Assembly (NCBI GenBank): GCA_937868545.1
Contig: CALMMX010000369.1
Coordinates: 1 to 37,090 of the forward strand
Length of the DNA: 37,090 nt
Reading direction: 5' to 3'
DNA from: an uncultured Bacteroidota bacterium
GTDB lineage: Bacteria; Bacteroidota; Bacteroidia; B-17B0; Aurantibacillaceae
In this document: one piece after another, positions 16,516 to 24,904 of the stretch
How positions within the stretch are numbered: the first letter of the stretch is position 1
Layout: each line of letters starts with the position of its first letter
Program-made: the position numbers and the translations under genes
The notes under the pieces: generated by a model
Seen by the model: the letters and a program-made list of their open reading frames with translations, nothing else
The model's database searches: none
What the model was told of the DNA's origin: nothing

Positions 16516-17968
16516 GTATTTTATCAGTAAATGATTTACTACCAAGCAACTCATTTTTGCCCATAGGCATATCGTTCAAAATTGTAATGGTAGAATCGAA
16601 ATAATTTTTAAATAATACTCTGAACGTATTTACTGAACTTATTTTTTTTGTTAAGTGATTAACATTTTTGCTTGTTCCGTATCTTGTCGCATTTAAAATC
16701 ATTGAACGTGTTTCAAAAATTTCATTTTGATTTTTTGATAATATCCAAGGACCATGGTCGGATTGAAGTAAAAACACAGCTGAAGAATCTTTAGAAATAA
16801 CATTGGTAATAAACTTTTTAGCTACACTATTTATATACTTTAATTGTGCTAAATAATTAGATTTTGGCTCCCATGAATTATCGCCATCTTTTTTGCTAAA
16901 TGTATGATTTCCTTTTTCATCAAATACAAATGGTGGGTGCGGAGCAACAATATGAATAAATACAAATTTTGGAGAAATAGATCCAATAGTAGAAATTTCA
17001 TCTAACTTTTGAATTTGACTTTTTAAACGGAAATAAGGTAAAAATCCAAATAAATCGTCCAGTCTAAAAACACTATATTTTAATATGCTTCTTTCAAATT
17101 CATTGGGAGAACTAATTGAAATTACAGAATCAACATGCGAAAAACCATTTGTTATGGCATAGCCTGACTCTAAGCGATAGGTTTTATATCCATAATTTTG
17201 AAACTGAGAAAACACTTTGTTTTCTCTCATCTTACTCACATAATCATGATTATCGTTTATATGATAATCCATATTTAAAGTTGAAGACAAAGATGGTGCT
17301 GTAGAGAAATAATTGGAAGCTGAACTATCTGCTATGTAAAAATTATAACTCTCTAGAAATGTTATAAAATCTTTATTATCATAATTATAATACTTCTTTA
17401 AAATATGCTGATTTGCATAACCATCTAACACAAGAAAATATACATTTGGACGTTGAGTAAATGAAGTGTCTTTCTTAGCAATTTCAACAAGCTCTGTTTC
17501 TTTATTAGTATTGTTTTGATTAAAAACAACACGCAAAATATTAAAAACAGTAAGTGATACAATTAAAATATTTAAAAAATAATTTATTTTATTTCCTATA
17601 ACTATTTTTTTACCAATAAACCAAGTAATACCAATAATATAAACCATCATAAGTAGTAACGAATACCTATGAATATTATGGAAGGGCCAAAACCCTTTAT
17701 AATAAAGACCTTCTAAAAAATCGTATAAAACGCCATAATTAAACAATGCTAACAAAATAAACGTTGTAATTAGTCCGGCTTTTACGCGTTCCTTTATAAT
17801 AAAATAAAATGCAAAAAATAACAAGGTGGCAACTAAAGTTCCCAATATCAAAGTGCGCTTCATCATATGGAGCTTCACCAAATCAGTATTCTCGGCAAAC
17901 AAAAAAAATGATAGAAAGAATATCAGTAAAAAAGTATGTAAGGGATTTTGTAATAAGAACTTACGCAT
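16508..17968 (-). CDS. Membrane-anchored sulfatase/alkaline-phosphatase-fold protein
   Basis: The 486-residue protein has about five N-terminal membrane helices (~5-150), then an extracytoplasmic domain of the alkaline phosphatase/sulfatase superfamily. Visible metal-site features are VYFLVLDGYAN (~175-185), the serine/threonine-rich NYFSTAPSLSSTLNMDY that should carry the nucleophile, HIVAPHPPF, and LLQSDHGPW (~399-407). The layout matches LtaS- and EptA-like enzymes, which move phospho-alcohol head groups onto glycans or lipids; a hydrolase role is possible. It overlaps the methyltransferase gene upstream by 8 bp, so the two are translationally coupled, and follows the 49-residue membrane protein in the same unit. 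Substrate unknown. Confidence 0.85.
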   Translation of the reverse strand: MRKFLLQNPLHTFLLIFFLSFFLFAENTDLVKLHMMKRTLILGTLVATLLFFAFYFIIKERVKAGLITTFILLALFNYGVLYDFLEGLYYKGFWPFHNIHRYSLLLMMVYIIGITWFIGKKIVIGNKINYFLNILIVSLTVFNILRVVFNQNNTNKETELVEIAKKDTSFTQRPNVYFLVLDGYANQHILKKYYNYDNKDFITFLESYNFYIADSSASNYFSTAPSLSSTLNMDYHINDNHDYVSKMRENKVFSQFQNYGYKTYRLESGYAITNGFSHVDSVISISSPNEFERSILKYSVFRLDDLFGFLPYFRLKSQIQKLDEISTIGSISPKFVFIHIVAPHPPFVFDEKGNHTFSKKDGDNSWEPKSNYLAQLKYINSVAKKFITNVISKDSSAVFLLQSDHGPWILSKNQNEIFETRSMILNATRYGTSKNVNHLTKKISSVNTFRVLFKNYFDSTITILNDMPMGKNELLGSKSFTDKILK

Positions 17969-19352
17969 GCTTTGTCATTAAATAAAGTACACGATTGGAT
18001 TCTTCAATATTTTCTGAACTTACAATTTTAAAATATTTTTGAAACTCAATTTTAAAGTTATCAATTGTATAATTATAGAAAACATCCTTTTTAGTAATCA
18101 ACAATTTTTGAGTTTGAGAATCATCTTTAGGAACAAATTCAATTATTAAATTAGTACATAATGATGCAAATAAAGATGCCACTTTATCTAAAGGAACATT
18201 ATTACCTATACAAATATGGTGTATAACAGCTAAAGCCAAAACCGAATCAAATTTTGCTCGTTCAAAAAAAGACTGACGCTCTGTATTTGCCCAGCCAATT
18301 GCAGGTGTAGGATTTGATATATCTAAAATTAAAGGCAAAATGTTTTCAATGCCATTTTTTTTAAGATTTCTACTAAGCTTTTCAACTACTAGGTAATCAA
18401 AATCAACTGCAACAACATTTTCCGCATTTTGAGAAGCAATTACAGAAAACTCACCTTCATTACAACCTACATCTAAAACTTGTTTTGAATTTATTTTTTT
18501 CAAAAAGCTATCTACAAGACTTTGTTTTTGCTTAAAAGAATTAGTGGAATAGGAAAAGGTTTGATAATAATCAGACCACTCTGTTTGTGATTTTGGTAAT
18601 TCTATTTTCTCTACTCCATTTTTTATAAATAATAAAAATGCCTTCAATTTATCTTTAGACATCTTAAGTTTTGTACCCTTAAAATCAGCCCCAGAACTAT
18701 ACTTGGCTTCTAACTTAGCGTGGTAATGAATATGAGTCCAAACAAAAAAAATAAATTTTGTTTTATATGGCAATGCTTTAGATGCAGCCATTAAAGGAAT
18801 GCCATCAATATTTGACCACAATAATTTAATAAGATGATGATTGTTGTATTTATAAAAAAACAGAGGCGCTAAAAAATGTTGACAAAATTGCTTATACGCC
18901 TCCCAGGGCTCGCCTTCTTTATACATTTGAAAAGAAGTGGTATCGATAAAAACAGGCTTACCATTTATAAACTGAACGTTAAAACCTGTTGCATCTTTTA
19001 AAGACATATTTTTTTCTAATGCCTCTAACTGGATATTAATTGTTAAAAGTGCAGCTTCTTTTAATTGAGAAAAACTCCACTCATAAGGATAAGAAATAAA
19101 AGGAACAAGGCTTGGTTGAATAACTTTATAAACCTTTTCAAAAGAATTTGGAGGCCATTTATCTTTTGTGATTTCAGTATGCGTTATAAGTTGATTGTTA
19201 TTATGTAACTGAGTAAGCAATCCTGAACTTTCGAATGCATCGAAATTTACTTTATATGATTCAAAAATAAATCTAATAATTTCATTATTGTGTTTAACAA
19301 CTACGGCATCCGTATCTCTAAAAGAAGAATTATGCTGAACGCACTTTTCCAT
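17961..19352 (-). CDS. SAM-dependent methyltransferase with kinase-like N-terminal half
   Basis: The 463-residue protein has a C-terminal Rossmann methyltransferase domain: motif I VLDVGCNEGEFSVIA (~290-304), followed by VVAVDFDYLVVEKL and the post-I and LALAVIHHICIGNN regions. The first ~200 residues include DATGFNVQFINGKPVFIDT, which looks like the catalytic-loop and metal-binding segment of aminoglycoside-phosphotransferase/kinase folds (compare the usual NxxxxxGxxxxID pattern), and EPWEAYKQFCQHFLAPL. I recall this arrangement from proteins annotated as nodulation protein NoeA-like, but cannot confirm it here. It lies 2 nt after the small membrane protein gene and overlaps the sulfatase-fold gene by 8 bp. 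A sugar- or lipid-directed role is inferred from context. Confidence 0.82.
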   Translation of the reverse strand: MEKCVQHNSSFRDTDAVVVKHNNEIIRFIFESYKVNFDAFESSGLLTQLHNNNQLITHTEITKDKWPPNSFEKVYKVIQPSLVPFISYPYEWSFSQLKEAALLTINIQLEALEKNMSLKDATGFNVQFINGKPVFIDTTSFQMYKEGEPWEAYKQFCQHFLAPLFFYKYNNHHLIKLLWSNIDGIPLMAASKALPYKTKFIFFVWTHIHYHAKLEAKYSSGADFKGTKLKMSKDKLKAFLLFIKNGVEKIELPKSQTEWSDYYQTFSYSTNSFKQKQSLVDSFLKKINSKQVLDVGCNEGEFSVIASQNAENVVAVDFDYLVVEKLSRNLKKNGIENILPLILDISNPTPAIGWANTERQSFFERAKFDSVLALAVIHHICIGNNVPLDKVASLFASLCTNLIIEFVPKDDSQTQKLLITKKDVFYNYTIDNFKIEFQKYFKIVSSENIEESNRVLYLMTKHA

Positions 19353-19354
19353 AA

Positions 19355-19504
19355 CTATTTTGATTTAGAATTATCCTTCTTTTTAAAAATCGAAAAAAAT
19401 TTAATCCAAAGATTCTTAAAAAATAAAGTTGAAGCAACAACGCCTCCAATTATTAATTGAAGTAATAAACTTCCTGTTCCTGGATCGATATATAATAAAT
19501 GCAT
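19355..19504 (-). CDS. 49-residue membrane protein with YIDPGTGS motif
   Basis: A short frame from ATG 19504-19502 to TAG 19357-19355 encodes a protein beginning MHLLYIDPGTGSLLLQLIIG. It has one membrane helix (~12-30) followed by a basic tail with FFKNLWIKFF and a lysine-rich end. I recognise the YIDPGTGS start from other very short membrane proteins found beside polysaccharide genes, with no function known to me. The gene lies 19 bp after the GT4 gene and 2 nt before the methyltransferase start, on the same strand, so spacing strongly supports a real gene in the operon. TATATTTG at 19521-19514 resembles a -7 element, but is too close to the ATG to be convincing. Confidence 0.8.
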   Translation of the reverse strand: MHLLYIDPGTGSLLLQLIIGGVVASTLFFKNLWIKFFSIFKKKDNSKSK

Positions 19505-19523
19505 AATAGGGTTCAAATATAAT

Positions 19524-20744
19524 TTAATTTACTGAATTATTAGTCAAATAAATGGATTTATAAACCTTAATTGCAATATCAAAATTTCGATAAGAATTGG
19601 CTACTATTTTAATTCTATCTGATAAATCCTGTTTAGATTCTTGATTTAACAATTTATCAATCTCAATAACAGATTTTTGATATGAAGTAATAGATAAATC
19701 GGTAAATACACTACCAATTGCATTAGATTTAATTATCTCAGAATCGGTAGAAATATTATTTGTAATAACTATTGGCAAACCCATTGCCCAATATTCACCA
19801 TTTTTAATGGGAGTGCAATAGCGCTTGGTAGGAACTGGCTTTACGGGTGTTAGCGCAAAATCTGCCAGTCCAATATAATTAGCAACTTGAGCGTGTGGCA
19901 CAAATTTTTTAACTACATACTTTGGTTCTATACTATAGGTTTTTAACCATGAGGATAGTTCTTCATCGGCAATATTGCTCAATAATAAAAATCTAAAACT
20001 ATCTCCCCAATGTTTTATACACTGTTTAATAAATTCAAACACTTCTTTGTCAAGATAAATACCACCAAATTTACCTGCATAAACGGCTACTATTTTATTA
20101 CAAAGTGAAAGTTCGTTTAACAACAATGTGTTTTTAGTGTTAGTACTATTAAATAAAGTAAAATCAACACAGGCAGGTTTAACATAAAAATTAGTTGCTA
20201 TATGATTGTATTTTGATTTAATATACTCTTGCATACCATCTGCTGCAAAAATCAAGGTATTTGCATTTTTTGCTTGAAGCTTTTCGAGGTAAAATAAAAA
20301 CTTAAACTTAATTGAATTAGCGCTCCATTCGCCATTTTCAACCATTGCCTCGGCATGAGGCTCAAAACTATCAATAACAAGATGCAAATTTTTACCATAA
20401 AATTTTTTAAGCAAATATCCAAATGAACCAGCAGTTGTGCACCAAGAGTGCAAATGAGTAATTGACAACTGAGAAACTAATTTACTTAAACTAAAATAAA
20501 TTTTCAAAAAATTGCTTGAAGTAATTGCTTGAAAGGGTAATTCAATTACTTTAACACCGTTGACAGTGAATTCGTTCCTAACTTTTAAAGTTGGATTCAA
20601 GCAAACCAAAGTAGTTGACTTAAAATACTGTGAAAATATTTTCACATATGGCAACGTATACGTTTGAATTAACGGATCATTAAAATTCCATTGGGTTACT
20701 ACAAGTATATTTCTATCTCTTCCCAAATTTATTATATTATACAA
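19524..20744 (-). CDS. Glycosyltransferase, GT4-like (GT-B fold)
   Basis: The 406-residue protein has an N-terminal domain with NILVVTQWNFNDPLIQTYTL and HLHSWCTTAGSFGYLLK, followed by a C-terminal donor-binding domain with VAVYAGKFGGIYLDKE and TPIKNGEYWAMGLPIVIT, where the glutamate before WAMG corresponds to the sugar-nucleotide contact of GT-B enzymes. It should transfer one sugar from a nucleotide donor to the growing glycan at the inner face of the membrane. Its start overlaps the GT2 gene upstream by 13 bp; a later start just before NILVVTQW would lack an ATG, so MYNIINLG is kept. Sugar and linkage cannot be inferred. Confidence 0.85.
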   Translation of the reverse strand: MYNIINLGRDRNILVVTQWNFNDPLIQTYTLPYVKIFSQYFKSTTLVCLNPTLKVRNEFTVNGVKVIELPFQAITSSNFLKIYFSLSKLVSQLSITHLHSWCTTAGSFGYLLKKFYGKNLHLVIDSFEPHAEAMVENGEWSANSIKFKFLFYLEKLQAKNANTLIFAADGMQEYIKSKYNHIATNFYVKPACVDFTLFNSTNTKNTLLLNELSLCNKIVAVYAGKFGGIYLDKEVFEFIKQCIKHWGDSFRFLLLSNIADEELSSWLKTYSIEPKYVVKKFVPHAQVANYIGLADFALTPVKPVPTKRYCTPIKNGEYWAMGLPIVITNNISTDSEIIKSNAIGSVFTDLSITSYQKSVIEIDKLLNQESKQDLSDRIKIVANSYRNFDIAIKVYKSIYLTNNSVN

Positions 20745-21604
20745 TGTTTAACTATTGCCAAAAATCGTCTTTTAAAAATAAATAATGGGTTCTTTAAAAT
20801 ACCCTTAAACATATAATTTAATGCAGATAAACGGTGTTTTTTTGTAAGTGCCAAATGCAATGAAATATATGTAAGGCAACTTTCTTCGAACAAATGCATT
20901 TTGCCATTATAATAATTCACAATAGCCTTGTTTTGTACAACTAAGTCTTTGAATGAAATAACGCGTGCAATTAAATTATCTTTTTCAGTTTGTAAAACAC
21001 TCCTGTATTCATGGTTAATTATACTCGAAGTAACAATTTCCACTGTTTTTATAGGGTGTTTTACAGCAATCCTTAACCATAACTCCCAATCTTCTAAGCC
21101 AGAAATAGCGCGGTTTTCTGAGAACATATTCTCAAGAGCTATACTTCTCTTTAAAAACATAGGATTTATGCTTAATAGATTACCAGCAATAAGTTTATCA
21201 TTAACTTCAGAGGTGTATCTGAATTCTTTCAATAAATGTCCCTTATCATCAATTATATTGTAACCCAAATGAAATAGATCATAATTATATTTTGAAATTG
21301 TATCAAATGCCACTTGCAAATGATTAGTCATCATAAAATCATCAGAGTCAAAATAATTAATATAATCACCTTTACTAACTTTTAAGCCATAATTTCTTGA
21401 AGCGCCTCTTTCACTATTCTCTCTTTTATAATAGAACAATTTATCTGATTCAATTGATTTCACAATTTCTTCAGTATTATCGGTACTTCCATCATCTACA
21501 ACTATAACTTCAAAATTTTGATACGTTTGATTAAGAACAGATTTTATAGTGTCTGAAATTAAGTGTGCTCTGTTATATGTTGGAATTACTACAGAAAATA
21601 ACAT
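20732..21604 (-). CDS. Glycosyltransferase family 2
   Basis: The 290-residue GT-A enzyme starts FSVVIPTYNRAHLISDTI, with the nucleotide-binding VVDDGSTDNTEEIV (~35-48), the RGASRNYGLKVSKGDYI helix, and the metal-binding DSDD in INYFDSDDFM (~90). A tryptophan-rich SGLEDWELWLRIA segment carries the usual ED catalytic base region. The product should be a glycosyltransferase acting on a lipid-linked or nascent chain. It shares the TAATG stop/start junction with the acyltransferase gene upstream (1-bp overlap), indicating translational coupling. Confidence 0.92.
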   Translation of the reverse strand: MLFSVVIPTYNRAHLISDTIKSVLNQTYQNFEVIVVDDGSTDNTEEIVKSIESDKLFYYKRENSERGASRNYGLKVSKGDYINYFDSDDFMMTNHLQVAFDTISKYNYDLFHLGYNIIDDKGHLLKEFRYTSEVNDKLIAGNLLSINPMFLKRSIALENMFSENRAISGLEDWELWLRIAVKHPIKTVEIVTSSIINHEYRSVLQTEKDNLIARVISFKDLVVQNKAIVNYYNGKMHLFEESCLTYISLHLALTKKHRLSALNYMFKGILKNPLFIFKRRFLAIVKHCII

Positions 21605-22641
21605 TATAAAATATATTTATTTCTTAACTTAAGTATTGGTTGTTCTATAAATTTATTTATTAAAATTCCGCCTAATATACTACAAACAATATATATACTA
21701 TTAGCTATATAATAATTATACGATTCGGTTTTACTAAAAGAAAAAGACAAAATTAACAGATTAAGCGGAATATGAACCAAATAAACGGAATAACTGCAAG
21801 TACCAATATGTGAAATCATATTAAACACTCTGTCAAAAAAACTATTATTAAAACGTTCCACTTTTATTGATAATAGTAAAAAGATACTAAATCCAATTGC
21901 CAATAAGTTAAATCCAATAAGTTGAAACACAAACGTTAATTTTACAAATAAAATAATAGCAAAAGCAATAAGCAATAAAGCTCCAACAACGAAACCATTT
22001 TTATACCTAAAAAGCACATCAAAATAATTTTTATTATATAAATAAAAATACGCCACAAAAACACCCCATAAAATAGTGTCAATTCTTAAATGAGTTTGTG
22101 TAAATAATGGCGCTCCAGTATAGGATCCCCCTCTCATTACTATTACAAGAATACACATTACTATTAATATGTATGGAAGTTTTTTTAAGGCATTTGCTTT
22201 TACTAACAACAAAACAATTACAGGAAATAAAATATAAAATTGTTCTTCAACGCAAAGTGACCATGTATGTTGCCATAACCCAGTTATATAGCCTTGCATA
22301 AAAAATAATTCAGAAAGTATTGATTTTATAGGTACATTATTTAAAAAAAACACTGGCAATATCAAAACAATTAAAAATAAAGGATAAATCTTTAAAAACC
22401 TTTTTTTATAAAAATCTGAAATGCTAAAATTGTTGTTTTTTATTTTATTAAAAATGATGGATGAAATTAGGAAGCCACTTAAAACGAAAAATAAATCAAC
22501 ACCAATCCAGCCAACTAACTTCCAAGCTTTTAACATTGTACTGCTATAATTATTTAGTGAATTTGGTATTTCACCTAAATGCCTACCAATAACAAGTAAA
22601 ATGGCAATACCTCTCAAAAAATCTATTCCCTTAATCCTCAT
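21604..22641 (-). CDS. Acyltransferase 3 family membrane protein
   Basis: The 345-residue protein has about ten hydrophobic helices and the hallmarks of the OafA/WecH family: IDFLRGIAILLVIGRHL with the conserved Arg and His in helix 1, GWIGVDLFFVLSGFLIS, and WSLCVEEQFYILFPVI. It should add an O-acetyl or other short acyl group to a sugar of the surface polysaccharide, taking the acyl from the cytoplasm. No C-terminal SGNH domain is present. It is joined to the GT4 gene upstream and the GT2 gene downstream by 1-bp TAATG overlaps. Confidence 0.92.
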   Translation of the reverse strand: MRIKGIDFLRGIAILLVIGRHLGEIPNSLNNYSSTMLKAWKLVGWIGVDLFFVLSGFLISSIIFNKIKNNNFSISDFYKKRFLKIYPLFLIVLILPVFFLNNVPIKSILSELFFMQGYITGLWQHTWSLCVEEQFYILFPVIVLLLVKANALKKLPYILIVMCILVIVMRGGSYTGAPLFTQTHLRIDTILWGVFVAYFYLYNKNYFDVLFRYKNGFVVGALLLIAFAIILFVKLTFVFQLIGFNLLAIGFSIFLLLSIKVERFNNSFFDRVFNMISHIGTCSYSVYLVHIPLNLLILSFSFSKTESYNYYIANSIYIVCSILGGILINKFIEQPILKLRNKYIL

Positions 22642-23792
22642 TAATCTTTTACGCGCAATAATTTTTTATAAAGCTCAATATGCTTTTTAGTTTTTATTTC
22701 CATTGAATATTCATCAATTGCAGTTTGATAAGCTGCATCAGCTAACTGTTGTCTCAATTGGGAATTTAAATAAAGTGTTTCTATTGCTACTTCAACTTCT
22801 TGCGCATTGCAATAATCAACCACATAACTGTTTATTAAATGTTTTGCCGACTGAAATGAATAACCAGATTTAGTAAGTATTTGAGGCTTTCTGCTTATCA
22901 TTCCTTCAATGATAGAAATACCACAGTTTTCTACATACTTATTTACAGGAATATGGATATGAATATCAAATAATTGTAGCAAAGCAATAGGATCATTAAT
23001 AAAGCCTTTATAAAAGACTGTATCCTCCAATTTCAATTCTTTAATCAAATTAAATATTGTTTCCTTATCTTTTCCTTCTGAACCGAATATGTATAATTTA
23101 ATATTTGGGTATTTAACTTTTATATTTACCATGGCTCTAATAGCATATTCATGGCCTTTCCATAATTCCAATCGTGAAATCATTCCAATAATGAAATCCT
23201 TAGGATTTAATTGCAAAGATTCTTTTACCTTATTTATTCTTTCAATTGAAATATCTCTATACGCATTTTCGTCAATTCCATGATAAATCATATCCATTTT
23301 TTCAGGATTTAATTTCCATTTAGAGACTAAGTATTCATAAGAACTGTCGGAACCAGTAACAGTAATAGAAGATAGTTTAAAAGTAATTTTGTCAATTAAT
23401 TTTTGTGTAAAATTATCATGATCAAAAGCCCAACTTGCATTTTCACATGTATTTACTCTATGCTTTACACCCGCTAAATAGGCTGCTATTTGGCCAAATA
23501 AATTACCATGTGGCAAAGTAGTATGCACTAATTGAATATTATGCTTTTTTAAAATGCGTTTTGATTGCTTTACTGCAGAAAAATACGACCATTTATTTTT
23601 TATTGGAATTGCATAAACCGTCATGTTTAATTTCTCTAGGTCTGAAACCAAACTAGGTTTTGCAGTTGCATTAAAATCATAAAATATTACGTGCACTATT
23701 TCCTTAAACTCCTTAGAATCAATTAAGCCTTTAGATAACCACTCCCATTGCAGCGACTTATTAATATGTGAAGAAAAAAATGCTACATTCAT
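22641..23792 (-). CDS. Glycosyltransferase family 4
   Basis: The 383-residue GT-B enzyme has an N-terminal acceptor domain (VQHTTLPHGNLFGQIAAYL-like region, VHTTLPHGN) and a C-terminal donor domain with IGMISRLELWKGHEYAIRA, YIFGSEGKDKETI and the retaining-enzyme EX7E motif in VENCGISIIEGMISRKPQI, with both glutamates present. It should extend the glycan at the cytoplasmic face. It is 1 bp from the GT2 gene upstream and overlaps the acyltransferase gene by 1 bp, so it belongs to a tightly packed operon. Donor sugar unknown. Confidence 0.92.
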   Translation of the reverse strand: MNVAFFSSHINKSLQWEWLSKGLIDSKEFKEIVHVIFYDFNATAKPSLVSDLEKLNMTVYAIPIKNKWSYFSAVKQSKRILKKHNIQLVHTTLPHGNLFGQIAAYLAGVKHRVNTCENASWAFDHDNFTQKLIDKITFKLSSITVTGSDSSYEYLVSKWKLNPEKMDMIYHGIDENAYRDISIERINKVKESLQLNPKDFIIGMISRLELWKGHEYAIRAMVNIKVKYPNIKLYIFGSEGKDKETIFNLIKELKLEDTVFYKGFINDPIALLQLFDIHIHIPVNKYVENCGISIIEGMISRKPQILTKSGYSFQSAKHLINSYVVDYCNAQEVEVAIETLYLNSQLRQQLADAAYQTAIDEYSMEIKTKKHIELYKKLLRVKD

Positions 23793-23793
23793 G

Positions 23794-24795
23794 CTAATTA
23801 TTCTTTAGCCTTCTAATTAATTTAATAATAAAAACTGGAAATAAATTTAATCTATTACTAATTAACTTAATTTCAGAATCGGCATTTATATTAACTGCAT
23901 AATGTTTATTTATATAAGCTGAGATTGTTTTGGCACGATTGAAATTGTTATGTAAATAATCTGATTTTAATACATATGATAAAAAATAATAAAATGTTAA
24001 ATCCCAATTTATATCAACTTCATTAGAATCAAATTTAAACACATCAAATTTAGATTTATCAACCTTCAAACTTAAATCATCAAACTTTAATAAAAGTTCC
24101 TTCTTATTAAAATTGTTTAAAATATTAGCAAAAACATCAATCCAATCATTTATAAATAAATGATTTTGAGACACACTTTTACTGTTTGAATGAATGCGGT
24201 ATTTAGAAAAACATTCATCCACTTTTACAAACTGAGAAACCAAAGCTAATTTAGAATACACATCGTAGTCCATACCATAATGTGCGTTTTCATTTAAGGC
24301 GCCAATTTTATCAATATAAATTTTCCTAATAAAAGCGCTTGGTTGAGAAAATGACATACCACTCAAAAACCTTTCGATTGTAGGATCTTTATAACCATAA
24401 TCAAAATTCAAATCGCCTTTGTTATTAAATAACAGTGTTCCGCCATGTATTACGCCAATATCTGAACTTGCATTTAAAAAAAACTCATGTATTTTAAAAA
24501 GTGTAGAAGGCATAAATAAATCATCGCTATTCAGCCAGTTTATTATATCACCTGTGGCTTGTTTAATGCCCTTATTTATTGCTTCACTTTGACCACTATC
24601 TTTTTCAGAAACCCAATATTTTAAATGCTTTTCATATTTCTTAATAATTTCCACACTATTATCTGTACTACCACCATCAATAATTATGTATTCTAAATTT
24701 GGGTAATTTTGATTTAAAACAGAAAGAATTGTTTCTTCTAAAAAATCGCCCTGATTAAATGAAGGAGTAACTATAGAAATCTTTAGAAAATTCAT
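23794..24795 (-). CDS. Glycosyltransferase family 2 (WcaA-like)
   Basis: The 333-residue GT-A enzyme begins ISIVTPSFNQGDFLEETI, with IIIDGGSTDNSVEIIKKYE, SEKDSGQSEAINKGIKQATG and WLNSDDLF as its metal-binding motif. The SEKDSGQSEAINKG form is typical of the colanic-acid-like GT2 subgroup. The C-terminal ~120 residues are helical and poorly conserved. It is the first gene of the long minus-strand run 24795-16508 and lies just downstream of a possible TAGATTTG element, so it probably opens that operon. Confidence 0.9.
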   Translation of the reverse strand: MNFLKISIVTPSFNQGDFLEETILSVLNQNYPNLEYIIIDGGSTDNSVEIIKKYEKHLKYWVSEKDSGQSEAINKGIKQATGDIINWLNSDDLFMPSTLFKIHEFFLNASSDIGVIHGGTLLFNNKGDLNFDYGYKDPTIERFLSGMSFSQPSAFIRKIYIDKIGALNENAHYGMDYDVYSKLALVSQFVKVDECFSKYRIHSNSKSVSQNHLFINDWIDVFANILNNFNKKELLLKFDDLSLKVDKSKFDVFKFDSNEVDINWDLTFYYFLSYVLKSDYLHNNFNRAKTISAYINKHYAVNINADSEIKLISNRLNLFPVFIIKLIRRLKNN

Positions 24796-24817
24796 TAACT
24801 TTAATACACTAATTACT

Positions 24818-24844
24818 CAAATCTAACCAAAATAATTATATTTG
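24818..24844. promoter_or_regulatory. Putative divergent promoter pair
   Basis: In the 109-bp gap between divergent genes, TATATTTG (24837-24844) matches the TAnnTTTG -7 element toward the plus-strand gene at 24905. TAGATTTG, read on the minus strand at 24825-24818, matches it toward the gene ending at 24795. The -33 elements are weak, so this is a motif-based prediction. Confidence 0.42.
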
Positions 24845-24904
24845 AACTACAATTTTAACATAATAAAATTGTTAAAATTTACAGGAAAACAATAGCTCAA
24901 CAGA

